Below, piece by piece: positions 47,108 through 58,195 of a stretch of DNA of 64,000 nucleotides (positions are counted from its first letter, which is position 1; each line of letters starts with the position of its first letter). The notes beneath the pieces are model-generated. The model ran no database searches. It was not told where the DNA came from and saw nothing but the letters and a program-made list of their open reading frames with translations. Origin of the DNA: Gigaspora rosea (taxonomy: Eukaryota > Glomeromycota > Glomeromycetes > Diversisporales > Gigasporaceae); contig QKWP01000195.1 in the NCBI GenBank assembly GCA_003550325.1, positions 309,491 through 373,490 of the forward strand, written 5' to 3'. A program made the translations under genes and the position numbers.

Positions 47108-47624
47108 AGCATTGGTGGGCAAATATGTAGATTTACAATTATTTCAAAGGTTGAATGAAACGGGGTATTGTTATTTATTTAGTTATAGAGTAAAAATTTA
47201 CAGGAGGCAATTTTTTTCAATTTTTTTTTAATATGCGGGTGTGAAAGAAATTTTTGATAACAGTAATAGTTGATAAGGGATAGAATAAGTAGTAGTAGGT
47301 AATATGCATGCATAAGAACAGTGCATATGCTTTTTTGAGGGTGTATTTAATGAAGAGGATGCGTAGTGTATTAGTGAGATAGAGAATTTATAAAAATTTA
47401 AAGGGAAGGTTAACATAAATATGATATATTAGTTTTTGAATGATGGTGATATTGATTATACGAAAAGAGACAGTATATGAAAGGTAAAAATTGAGTACAG
47501 GAGGTGTAAAGGGAAGATTATAGGGTATGAATTGATAAGGTAATATACGGTGAAGTTGGTTGTGGTGGGGAAGAAGGTGAGTATGGAGTACAAGAACTAA
47601 GGAGTGATGAGGTAGTGAAGAATA
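47108..47624. other. Spacer between M1 copies
   Basis: Purine-rich on the plus strand. No gene recognised. Confidence 0.45.
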
Positions 47625-49140
47625 AGGCTATGCAAAGTTAAATTTTCGTTTTGTATAACCCGCCGACTAGAGCTTTGACCCGGGTCAAATAATAGTGACC
47701 TGACAGGTCAGATACTTAACCTGGGTCGTGACCCCGGCCAACAGGTCATGCGGACAATTGCAAAATTTTTTGAAGATACAGCTATTTTCATAATTCCTAG
47801 GACACCTGTAAAATTTGCCGAATAGGTTTTCAGGACATTTATATTTAAATTGTACAATAGCATAGCAGACTTTTAATTGGATTGGATGATCGACTAAAAT
47901 ATGTACTACCTATTAGCATAACGTTTGGGCCACGAATACGAATTGTTAAAGCTTGGAACCACAAAAATTTTAAAGAACACATCTTATTTTATAAACTTTC
48001 AAAGTAATTGTAATTCACGAATTCAGAAATTAGATGAAAGGTATGTTTAAACGTTTAGGTTTAGCTTATAAGTATAATAAATTAATTAAACTCAGCAATT
48101 TAGGCTGTCTTTTACTTTCAAAAACTTTTCTTCGTAATCTTCACTAATAAAAAAAATCTGTCTATAATATAGGCTAATAACATGAAGTTGAGTTATAAGG
48201 CTTAAAAATTTTGTGAGAAGGGTCAAAATGAAGTATAATAGTAGTATTGTAACTGTACAATAAATGATTGTTAAATAAAATTAAAGATCATTTTGATGTT
48301 AGAGCCAGTACTAAAAAATGTGGTTGATTATTTTTTATTAGCGTTGACAGTTAAATAATTATTTTTTTGAATTTTTATTTTAACTTTTATTTTATTCTAT
48401 TTTATTTTATTTTTTTTTTGATTTGTAATATGTGAGATTCTTCCTTAATGACATTTGGTTTGTAAGCTTTTGTTCGCGACAAGATTATAGTTTTAAGTTA
48501 TCGAGATTTTATGGTAAAGACGGTAAGGATAGTAAATATTCAGCAAATATTGAATTTGGTTACTATCTTTATGCATATTAGTTTCTTATTCACGATGATT
48601 TAGATAAAGTTTAAAATTTCGATTAACCAATACTACTTCACGAGGTGATCTACAAATTGACCAATCACGATGAAAACTCGCTATGCTGCGTTTTTGTCTA
48701 TTTTAAATTCTGACCCGTTTGACCCGGGTCAGAGCAATTTTAGACCCGTGACCCGCTGGGTCGGGTGCCCCATATGGGTCACCCGACCCGGGTCAAAGCT
48801 CTACTGCCGACCCAATTTTTCCAAAAAAAAATTTTTTTTAAATTTCTATTGTGCCAATTATTCCATTTTTGCCATTTAATTTTTTTATCCGGTGTCACCC
48901 GATGATGGCCTTAATTTTCCGGAATTACCTGACAGGTCCAATCAAAAAAAACAAAATTTTCTGATTCCATGTTTTGCAAACCGAAGAATTAACTTTGCAT
49001 GACTTAAATGTGAACATAAATGAATTTAGACCACGCTAAGTTAATTTTTGTTTAAAAAAAAAAAAAAAATCTGACTGCCGACCGGAATTTTGAAACCCCA
49101 GGTTATGCAAAACGAAAAATTAACTTTGCGTGGCCTAAGG
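47625..49140. mobile_element. MITE family M1, copy B, split by a hAT-type element
   Basis: The left end GCAAAGTTAAATTTTCGTTT, TGTATAACCC and the right end GGTTATGCAAAACGAAAAAT, TAACTTTGCGTGGCC are long inverted repeats. The interior phrase AATTTCTATTGTGCCAATTA, GGTGTCACCCGATGATGGCC parallels copy A. The 1136-bp element at 47668-48803 lies just inside the left end. Confidence 0.72.
47668..48803. mobile_element. hAT-type element, 1136 bp, non-autonomous
   Basis: TAGAGCTTTGACCCGGGTC at the left mirrors GACCCGGGTCAAAGCTCTA at the right. An 8-bp target, CCGCCGAC/CTGCCGAC, flanks it with one mismatch (47660-47667, 48804-48811). Both subterminal zones repeat GACCCG/CGGGTC motifs, typical of hAT ends. 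The interior is AT-rich without a transposase frame. It is inserted in MITE copy B. Confidence 0.8.
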
Positions 49141-50169
49141 TAAATAGTGTTGATTATTTAACGACAACCCTATAACAAATTGCAGTATGGAATGATACTA
49201 CAATACATGGAAAAGTTTGGATATGGAACCACATGAACCTGCACGTAAATCTATACGAGACAATGTATGAGAAAGCATGTTTACAGCATGTAATAGAGCG
49301 CGGATTCCATGCAACAGTGCATGTACTAACATGCAATTTTATGTGTTTTCTCGTGCATATTTGCGTGCAGGTAACATATAATAGCATGTATCCACACATA
49401 TACATATAATAAATATATCCGTATATACATTCATATATGTTATTTTTTTTAACTAAAATTTTATAATTTTATTAACTAAATTTTATAATTTTTATTAACT
49501 AATATTTATATTTTATTAATTAATTTTTATTATTTTATTAATTAAATTTTATAATACAAATACTTTAACTTAATAATTTACATGTCAAATAAGAAAATAC
49601 TTCTAATTACTAAAACTACTACTTAAAATAACACAGCAACTAATAATATCGAAAAAAACTAAGTAAAGCAATAGTACCAAAATGAAAAGTTCAAAAAAAA
49701 ATCGAAATGACTACTCTAGAAATAACTCCAATAGTGACAACTCCAATGATAGTAACTCAAGAGAGATGCTAAAATGCAATAATATACAAAAAGTAAATAA
49801 AAAATAAAAGAAAAAAATTATAGGCATAAAAAAACAAAGCTGCGTTACCTCCAAAAATGATGAAAAAACATACACCAAAAACGATAATGATTCCAAAAGA
49901 GCAACTTTCAAGGCAATAACTCCAAAGGATGGTTTTAAAAACAATGATAATGACTAAAAAAAATTATATAAAAATTAGTGAGTTGTAAAAAAAAAATTAT
50001 AAAACAATAAAAGAAAATAATAAAAATTGTAAGTGTAAAAAAAAAAACAAATAATCAAATACTTATTTATTTACAAATCAAATGTAATTTTTGCGTGTCA
50101 ATGCATGGAAATCATTATTGTTAAGTGCAAAAAAAACAAAAAACCAAAAATGTAATATTTATTTACTCA
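49141..50169. other. AT-rich spacer
   Basis: Low-complexity TTTTATAATTTTTATTAACT tandem variants at about 49445-49555. No gene; frames at 49154-49405 and 49711-49944 are not supported. Confidence 0.45.
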
Positions 50170-50545
50170 CAAAATAAATGTTTTTGTACGCGTCATTGCA
50201 CGGAAATTATAATCTTAACGATCATCATGTTAATGCACGGAATTATGATCTCCATAACGTTAGTTAACGATTGTGATGATCGTGACGACAGTGCACTGAA
50301 ATTATGATCGTTAAGAATCTTAACGATTATGCTGAAAATTATAATTATGATCATTAAGAATCTTAACGATTGTGCACGTCAGTGCACAAAAATTATGATC
50401 GTTAAGAACCTTAACGATTGTGCACGTCAGTGCACGAAAATTATGATCATTAAGAATTTTAATGATTGTGCATTAGTGCACGGAAATTATGTGATCATTA
50501 AGATTAATGCACGTCAATATATGGATATAATCTATGCACTATAGT
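50170..50545. repeat. Tandem repeat, about 47-bp unit, with TGCACGTCAGTGCAC
   Basis: Five to six units contain GATTGTGCACGTCAGTGCAC, then AAAATTATGATCATTAAGAA, TCTTAAC. The core TGCACGTCAGTGCA is nearly palindromic. Small open frames here are repeat artefacts. Confidence 0.75.
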
Positions 50546-50736
50546 GCACAGATTTCAATTTACAACGCTTTCTTATTTTTTATCTGTATAATATAAATAA
50601 ATAATAGTCATATGTTTATTACAATAAAAGAAAAAATGAGAAATAAATAACGGTTTAACATAATAAATAAATTGATCGTAGCATATAGATACGTAGTATG
50701 AGCGAAAGTAATCAAATTCTAAAGAACATAATATAA

Positions 50737-51605
50737 CTTGTACGATATAAAATAAGGAGTAAAGATCACAGAACAATGTAAACTCTAATTTAATTACGGT
50801 TGTTTGTATACAAAAAAAGGATATTTGATTATCAATTCAAGTGAATAATTGATAAGATCATTGTTTCGAGATATATTTAGATAAGCGATAATGCTAGGCC
50901 AGAATAGGAAGTCGATTATTTCAGTTAAAAAGAAAGAATTATCACGACAATAAATAAATCATACGAGAAATTCAACGAATCCGTGGTTATACGTATTCAA
51001 ATAAACATTGAGGCTTATTAAGGTGCTTACCAGTTAAGATACAATAACAATAATGTATTGTTAAATAAGCATCATAAGGTAATAGGCACGAGCATAATTC
51101 ATTGTTAATCGATAGTAATTTCATTTCAGTAATTTCAGTAACACTTCGTAATCAATTAAGATTAAGAGGATATCTAATATTTATTTTTGTATAGAGCCAC
51201 CAAAAGAATCCGATTGGTACGTCTAATCATATCGAATTAATTTAGTTTTACTTATAGAAAAAAGATCAATGCAGATCAAAATGCAGTCCAGATGCACAGC
51301 CACAAGGTGAAAGAGAAAAATAACTTGTATAACGTAAAATAAGGAGTAAAGATCACAGTACAATGTAAACTCTATGGTTGTTTGTATACAAAAAAGGATA
51401 TATGATAATGCTAGGCCAAAATTGGAAGTCGATTATTTCAGTTAAAAAAAAAGAATTAACAACAACAATAAATAAATCATACAAGAAATTCAATGAATCC
51501 CGTGGTCATACGCATTTAAATACTAAGATGCGTACCAGTTAAGATATAATAGCAATAATGTATTGTGAAATAAGCGATTAATTTAGTTTTACTTATATAA
51601 CTAGG
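50737..51605 (+). repeat. Direct duplication, about 280-340 bp
   Basis: 50737-51070 and 51323-51573 share AAATAAGGAGTAAAGATCAC, ATGTAAACTCTA, GGTTGTTTGTATACAAAAAA, GATAATGCTAGGCCA, GGAAGTCGATTATTTCAGTT and GTACCAGTTAAGATA. ATTAATTTAGTTTTACTTAT follows each copy. No coding capacity. Confidence 0.72.
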
Positions 51606-52063
51606 TTTTGCATCTTCTTTATTATAAATTGTTCTAATAAATTAAGAATTGAAGATGAAGCTTTGCTTTTCTTTCTTTTTTTACTATGCAGATTACATAT
51701 TTATTAACAATTTTATTTAAAAAATATTGTAAGAAATCATGTAAATTTTGTCTTTTAAATATAACTGGGCATCATTGCTTGTTATTCAAGTTATATTTAA
51801 TAAATTTTCTATTTTTTCTAGTTGCTTTACAAATAAGTTATTGTAATTTGATATTTTTATACAAAGAAAAAATGTTACATTTGATATAGGTGCATTGGAT
51901 ATTTTTATACAAGAAAAAAATGTTACATATGATATAGATACATTTAATTTATATGAGTTATGTATTACAATGCACAAAATACATTAATATATATTAGATA
52001 TTCAAAGTTTAATTCCATAGATGCATGCATTACTATGTAAACTTTTTTTGAATAGAAAAGTAG
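51606..52063. other. AT-rich spacer
   Basis: A two-copy local repeat, TTGGATATTTTTATACAAG, with GTTACAT near 51850-51930. No gene. Confidence 0.45.
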
Positions 52064-52381
52064 CGGTTCGTATTATTTCGCCCAACAATCACTTCACCGA
52101 CATAACATTTTACCGACAAATACTCACCGACAAGTTCATTTTACTGACAGCTAGTTTCACCGAAGTTCATTTCACTGACAAGTTTTTTTTCAAAAAGCAT
52201 CCAACTTTAGCCCCAATTCTACCTAATTCTACACTGACCCTAACGACAATGACCAGAATTACTTTGTCGGTGAAATGAGCTTTGGTGAAATAAACTGTCT
52301 GTAAAATGAACATGTCGGTGAATAATTGTTGGTGGAATGTTATGTCGGTAAAAATGATTGTCGATTAATTGATTGCCACCC
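52064..52381. mobile_element. Fold-back MITE, Mutator-like, copy 2 (9-bp TSD)
   Basis: Same structure and iterated TTTCACCGACA/TGTCGGTGAAA motifs as 28053-28376. A perfect 9-bp duplication, GAAAAGTAG, flanks it (52055-52063 and 52382-52390). It lies about 200 bp beyond the stop codon of the kinase-LRR gene, close to the likely AATAAA signal (complement at 52441-52446). Confidence 0.8.
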
Positions 52382-52578
52382 GAAAAGTAGTCATGTTTGT
52401 ATAACAGAGTGTATGATTTAGAATGTTGTATACCAAATTCTTTATTTGATTAAGCACTAAAACTCTATGATTTTCCCTCAAATACTAGTATTTGCTAACA
52501 ACATAGTCTCTATATATAATCTCTCTCTCACATACCTACTTGATTTTAATTTATAATGCTATCAATATAATCATGCTG

Positions 52579-55066
52579 TCATTGACTTAGTTTAAGATTT
52601 GGATTGGTTGATGTTAATTCAAACTCGATATCATTAAAATAAAGATTCAAATCTTTCAGCGTGGAGTTCTTGCATAGTGCTTCTGCGAATGCTTTTCCTC
52701 TTTCTGATCCAAGATTATCACCGTAAAGATCCAAAGAAGTCAGCGTGGAGTTCTTACAAAGTGCATCTGCTAGTGCTTTTCCTCCTTCTGATCCAAGATT
52801 ATTCCAAACAATACTCAAAGAAGTCAGCGTGGAGTTCTTGCAAAGAGCATCTGCTAATGCTTTTCCTTCTTCGGATTCAAGATAACTAGAGTCAAGATTC
52901 AAAGAAGTCAGCATGGAGTTCTTGCAAAGTGCATCAGCTAATGCTTTTCCACCTTCTGATCCAAGGTAATTTTGCCCAAGATTCAAAGAAGTTAATGTGA
53001 AGTTCTTGCAAAGTGCATCTGCTAATGCTTTTCCTTCTTCGGAACCAAGATTATTCCTTCGAAGATCCAATTTAGTCAGCGTGGAGTTCTTGCAAAGTGC
53101 ATCAGCTAATGCTTTTCCTCCTTCGGTTCCAAGATTATTCTCTTCAAGATCCAAAGAAATCAGCGTGGAGTTCTTGCAAAGTGCATCTGCTAATGCTTTT
53201 CCTCCTTCAGGTCCAAGAAAATTAAAAAAAAGAATCAAAAAAATAAGCGTGGAGTTCTTGCAAAGTGCATCTGCTAATGCTTTTCCTCCTTCGGATCCAA
53301 GTTCATTCTCATGAAGATCCAAAGAAGTCAACGTGGAGTTCTTGCAAAGTGCATTTGCTAATGCTTTTCCTCCTTCGGAGCCAAGTTCATTATCAGAAAG
53401 ATTTAATGAAGTCAGCGTGGAGTTCTTGCAAAGTGCATCTGCTAATGCTTTTCCTCCTTCTGATCCAAGATCATTATTTTTAAGATTCAAAAAAGCCAGC
53501 GTGGAGTTCTTGCAAAGTGCATCTGCTAATGCTTTTCCTTCTTCTGATGTAAGACCATTATTTTCAAGATCCAGAGAAGTAAGCGTGGTGTTCTTGTAAA
53601 GTACCTTAGTTAACTCATTTAAATTTTCCAATCCAAAACATCCACCATTTGACAACCCCCAAGTTGTAGCAATTCGTTGATCATCAGGACTATGCTGATT
53701 GTTTTTAAGAATTTCTTCAAAAAGTTCTAAAGCTTTGAGAAATTTCCTTTGTTGGAAATATTCGTATGCTTCTTTTCTCAAATCCTCAAGAGTACTTTTA
53801 TCTTGTACTGAAGTATTTGAATTTATCGTGTCAGTTAAATAAAGCGGAGATGATCCTATAATTTCAAGTGAATTTGCAAGTGCTATATTGTTATGATGAC
53901 TTGAGGAAATTTCGATATTCTCAGATAATGTTTCGATAGGATCGTTTGGATTCAAAGCATCGCTATGAATAAGTTGCTTTAAAGTATTGAGAATTACTTT
54001 TGTTTCTGGACGATTAGCAGGATCGTTGTCCCAACATTTTTTATAAAGTTCGATATATGGAGATGGAGTACCTTCTATAGGAACTTCTCTATTTCCTTGG
54101 AATATGTGAATAACGAGTGAATCTCTGGATTGAAAAGTTTGAAATGGAGGTCTGCCACTCGAAATTTCCCAAAGGATTACTCCAAAACTATAGATATCAG
54201 ATCTTTTATCACGTTTATATTTAGAATCGATAAAGCACTTAGGTTCGATATATGCCGGCATTCCATGAACGATTGAGTTCGAAGTCATATACATTTTATT
54301 TATCTGCTTTGATAGTCCAAAATCTGTAATTTTAGGTTGTCTTTTATGAATTAAAATGTTATTCGAATGCTAAAATATTAAAATATAATAATTAATGTAC
54401 ATATTAGTAAATTAATAAATAACATAAATATGTAAAATATATATAGTACTATATTTACCAGATCTCTATGAATAATGCCCTTATTATGTAAAAATAAAAG
54501 TCCAAGTGTTATATCCTTAGCAATACTTAGTTTATTTGCCCATTGTAATCTTGTAAAATTTGTTTTTAGATATGTTCGTAAAGTTCCTTCATCAGCATAT
54601 TCCAAAATCATATTGTAATTCCCGTTGTTATCTATATATTCAATTTGATGGAAATTTTGTTAAACATTATTATTTGATGCCTTTAAAAATTATAAATCAC
54701 ATCCTACCTTTTGTAACTCCATAAAACGCAATAACATTTGGATGACACGAAACTCTTCGTAATAGTTTAAGCTAATTATAAGAATTATAGAAATTGGTAA
54801 TATATAATGGGACGCAATTATGGTTTCTATAAACAAATAAATACCTCATCAATAAAACCTTTGATGATTTTTTCATTTATGTTTGTATCAACTTTAAGAC
54901 ATTTAAGAGCAACCGTTAATTCACAGTCTTTCCATTCATATTTAAAAACCTTTCCAAAACCTCCTACACCAATGTTAATAGGGTTAGCAAAATTATTATA
55001 TTCGACATAATCGATATGCCCATCGGAAATAGCTTTTTCAAGCCATTCTTCTTGTACGTTTGCCAT
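52579..55066 (-). CDS. TKL kinase with leucine-rich repeats, four exons, about 749 aa
   Basis: Exons on the minus strand are 55066-54845, 54771-54708, 54631-54459 and 54369-52579; all introns are GT-AG and about 73-90 bp. Joining them restores GFIDE-LKLLRRVSCHPN, GVTK-DNNGNYNMILEY and HRDL-HSNNILI, so the model is strong. Kinase (about 25-310): glycine loop GVGGFGKV (33-40), VALK lysine K55, HRD (150-152), DFG (169-171), YIEP where APE is usual, SDIYSFGVILWEIS and CWDNDPANRPE. A helical linker with EAYEYFQQRKFLKALELFEE follows. Residues about 411-735 hold eleven 28-residue LRRs of ribonuclease-inhibitor type (LTSLDLxxNxLGSEGGKALA, then DALCKNS) and a partial last one. There is no signal peptide or membrane span, so it is a cytoplasmic receptor-like kinase; the ligand is unknown. 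The start codon has the good context ATTATGG. Confidence 0.93.
52630..53600 (-). repeat. 84-bp coding tandem repeat (LRR array)
   Basis: Eleven head-to-tail 84-bp units share AGTGCATCTGCTAATGCTTT, TCCTCCTTC and GCGTGGAGTTCTTGCAA on the plus strand almost without change. The short segment encoding the variable LRR face differs between units. Open frames on the opposite strand (52677-53599) are shadows of the array. Confidence 0.9.
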
Positions 55067-55117
55067 AATTTTTTTTTTTTTTAGTATGTACTAATCTTTT
55101 TCGAAAAACAAAGCGAA

Positions 55118-55160
55118 AGTATGTACGTACAATACGTACAGTACGTACGACGTACTGCCG
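55118..55160. promoter_or_regulatory. Iterated GTACGTAC palindromes upstream of the kinase-LRR gene
   Basis: GTATGTACGTAC, AATACGTACAGTACGTACGA, CGTAC lies 50-95 bp upstream of the start codon. The clustered palindromes could bind a dimeric regulator, or could merely be a microsatellite. Function is inferred only from position. Confidence 0.3.
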
Positions 55161-55540
55161 TATATATTTTGTATAATACATATGTATTGCATGTATTACA
55201 CGATACAGCATTTTAATTCCACCAAAATTAAGGTTCGGCGTAAATTGTACATGCTCCTGATATATATGTTTTACGATGTACGTGGCATTCGCTAATTTTC
55301 GCCTCACTTTTCGCCGATCTGATCAATCAGGGGACAAGATCAGGTGTGACGATCAAAACAACATTCGCTTTTTTTTTTTGAAAAGTCACCTAAGAAATCA
55401 CCTTTATGCACTAACAAAAAAAATTCCTTGCAAAATTTTACTTTAATGTCACCTACAAACCTGTCACTAACCCAAACCAAGACATGAAAATAATTCTAGC
55501 CAATCAGAAAGTGATGCGAAAATTAGTAAAAACCGTTCGA
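55161..55540. other. 5' flank of the kinase-LRR gene
   Basis: No second gene is seen. A minus-strand frame at 55038-55307 is not supported. Confidence 0.4.
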
Positions 55541-56331
55541 GGGTGGTAAATCAACTAAGTAATCAAAACTATGTCAGGGGTATTACTATGATCAGATTTT
55601 ATTAGAGAAATTATTAATTTACTTCAATTAACTATAAAGAAAAGTGCAAAACTCTAAAAGATTCCTCTGAATATTGCGCTTCTTTTTCTAATTTCTTTTG
55701 AGTGTAATCTCTTCATAAGAACTATCTCTAAAAAGTTACGCTCGATTTTTCACAAAAATTCTAGTAAAGTTTTTTTATTTGTACTTATCATACAAATTTT
55801 TTTAATAAATTTATACTGTCGGCCCTCCCCAAACCGATCCTGTCAAAACCGATATCCTACCATAATCGATTAAAAATCGATCCACCAGGTCTGTTCCTTA
55901 ATACATAACCGATAACCTGCCATTTCTGATATCCGGTAATCCAAAATATACATGTTTCCGGTTTGTCGATCATGGTCACATGATAACCAGCCAATCAGAA
56001 CATGAATTATTAAAGATCGAAGATACTAACACTAATTACTGAATTAGCGCTAGTAATTAACTGTTAACCTTGACAAGAAAGACGGCATATACAGATCGCA
56101 CAGATAAGTATGATTTCGTTTATATCGTTCTGCATTTATTACTTAGTGAAAGACTGACTAAAGTTTTAGTAGCAGTAGCATTTTCTTTTACATTGCTAAT
56201 ACCGTAAGAATTCGTTGGAAACACTTTTTATCTTTGGTCAATCTTATACGCAACTTTTTTCTCGAAAAATTTATTCAAGGGATTTAATAAAAAGAAAAAA
56301 AAAGTGAATAAAGCTGAAAATCATCCTTTGA

Positions 56332-58195
56332 TCAAGTGAAATATTGATCTAATCTACATTGAACTTGCTTCCCGGCCTTTTCTTTTCGAACCTCTTCACG
56401 GATACAGGATTGTAGTTTGCGTAAGGTTTTCATTGTCACTCCACCATCAATTCTTTCATCCACGATCCTCAAGGCACCACACAAAATGTTTAATTGTTCT
56501 TCTCCAGTTAGGGGCGGCATTACGAATTCCTCTTCTACCTGTTCTACTTCCACCGCGGTTTGAATCAGGTCTTCATCGGTAAATTGGTGATGTACTTCTC
56601 GTTCTTCTTCAAGGTTTAGTAAATCTTCAATTGGCATTGGATTATAAACACGTAATGTGTCTATTTGCTGTTGAAGTTCCTTTACTGTTAATTCATCATT
56701 TGGATCAGGAGGTGGGTTTTCTTCCACATCATCAATGCTTTCAACATTAGTAGAGGGGGCGACAGGTACTCCACTTTCATTACGAGGAGACACAACTTTC
56801 GTGCGGGACCAACATCTTCTGATCGTTTCAGCAGATACTTCTTTTCAGGCAATCTTGGTCCATTTCATAGCCTGTAATTTGATACAAGTTAGTAAAATTT
56901 ATTTTTATATATATATTTTTTTTAATAACTTTAACCTTAAATCTTAACCAATTTTTAGTAAAAAAAAAAAAAAATCTCAGAATTTTAAAATTTTAAATTA
57001 AAATGGTTTACTTTTAGCTTAAGCACACTATTTTTAAATTTACTATATTTCGACTTGACTAACCACCCACTTTTTCATTATATTACTACCTGCAATTGAT
57101 CGACTTTATATACATCTTTCTCCCCGTCTTCGTCACGATCAATTGCATGTTGAAGTTGTAGGTGACGATAATGAAGTTTGAATGATGCGATAATACCAGC
57201 ATCCATGGGCTGGATTTTCGATGTTGCATGTGGGGTAACATGAGCACTTTCACATTAGTCAAGGTGAGAGCACTAGTAACATGAGAAGGGGCACCATCAA
57301 GAATAAGTAAAATGTGTCGGTCTGATTCCCTCATTTCTTCGTCAAATTTTTCTATCCATTCTTGAAAAAACATGGCAGTCATCCATGCTTTTTTATTATT
57401 ACGGTAATAGAATCCAAGTTCTTCACCTGTTTTTTTTTTGAAACATCTAGGTCTTTTGGCATGCCCAATAATAAAAGGTTGAAGTTTATGGGTACCATCT
57501 GCATTGGCTGTAAATGCAATCGTGATTCTCGTACAATTTTTTTTTGACCCTTCAATCTGGCGAGAAGCAATTGTACGGTCAGGAGCCATAGCATAAAACA
57601 AACCAGTCTCGTCAATATTGTAAACATAACAAAGAGAATACTTATTAGTAGTATTAATAATATTAGGAAGGCTTATATTTATCACAGCAATATCAGCAGA
57701 ACCACTCTCGCCGTGCAACTTAAAGTAATGAAAATTATGTCATTCTTGGAAAGCTTGTAACCACCCATTTGAAAATTCGGGCTGATTATTTTCAGGAATT
57801 TCTATCATGTCTGCTAATCTTTTTCCCTTAGCCTTAATCATATCACCATTTAAACGTATAGCCCTATGTTCACATTGTAACACCCAGTTCGCCAAGGCAA
57901 CATCTAGCTCAGGAAACATAACAACATGGCGTCTCTTAACTTCAAGGTCACTTGAAGACATTTCATTAAGTTCATCTTTTCTTTTTAAAATGTCAGAAAT
58001 TGTACTTTGGCCTGGAGCTTTCACTAGCTTAAACTCTTTTTTGGCCCACTCCGCAAGTTCTTTCTGAGTAAGTGTTGGATTTTTTTGGTGATGGTCGCAT
58101 ATCATCTTCCTTTGATCATTACGCAAATTTCCTGCTAAAAAGACTTTGTCTTTTTTTATTCCCATTACAATAACAGATGTTGTAAAAGTGTACAA
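56332..58195 (-). pseudogene. Tigger/CENP-B-like transposase, broken
   Basis: From the ATG at 58195 (or 58165) the product would be about 550 aa. It opens with a psq-type CENP-B N-terminal helix-turn-helix (TLTQKELAEWAKKEF, GQSTISDILKRK) and a second CENP-B HTH (ALANWVLQCE to NGWLQAFQE). The DDE_1 catalytic core follows with all three acidic residues: YNIDETG (Asp at 57611-57613), LILDGAPSH (Asp at 57296-57298) and IQPMDAGII (Asp at 57201-57203). A 218-bp GT-AG gap (57089-56872) looks like an intron, and the acidic C-terminus ends at 56332. Damage: TGA at 57740-57742 where the family has Arg, TGA at 56845-56847 probably replacing Trp (TGG), and a 2-bp gain near 57225. Both stops are C-to-T or G-to-A type changes. 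Inactive but only mildly decayed. Confidence 0.85.

Noticed and set aside
50170-50545. Regular repeats that could suggest a CRISPR array
   Set aside because: Units are contiguous and imperfect without unique spacers, in eukaryotic DNA; it is a minisatellite.
52677-53599. Several plus-strand open frames with repeated EFLQSASANAFPPS-like text
   Set aside because: They are antisense shadows of the 84-bp LRR-coding repeats; the minus strand has the kinase-LRR protein.
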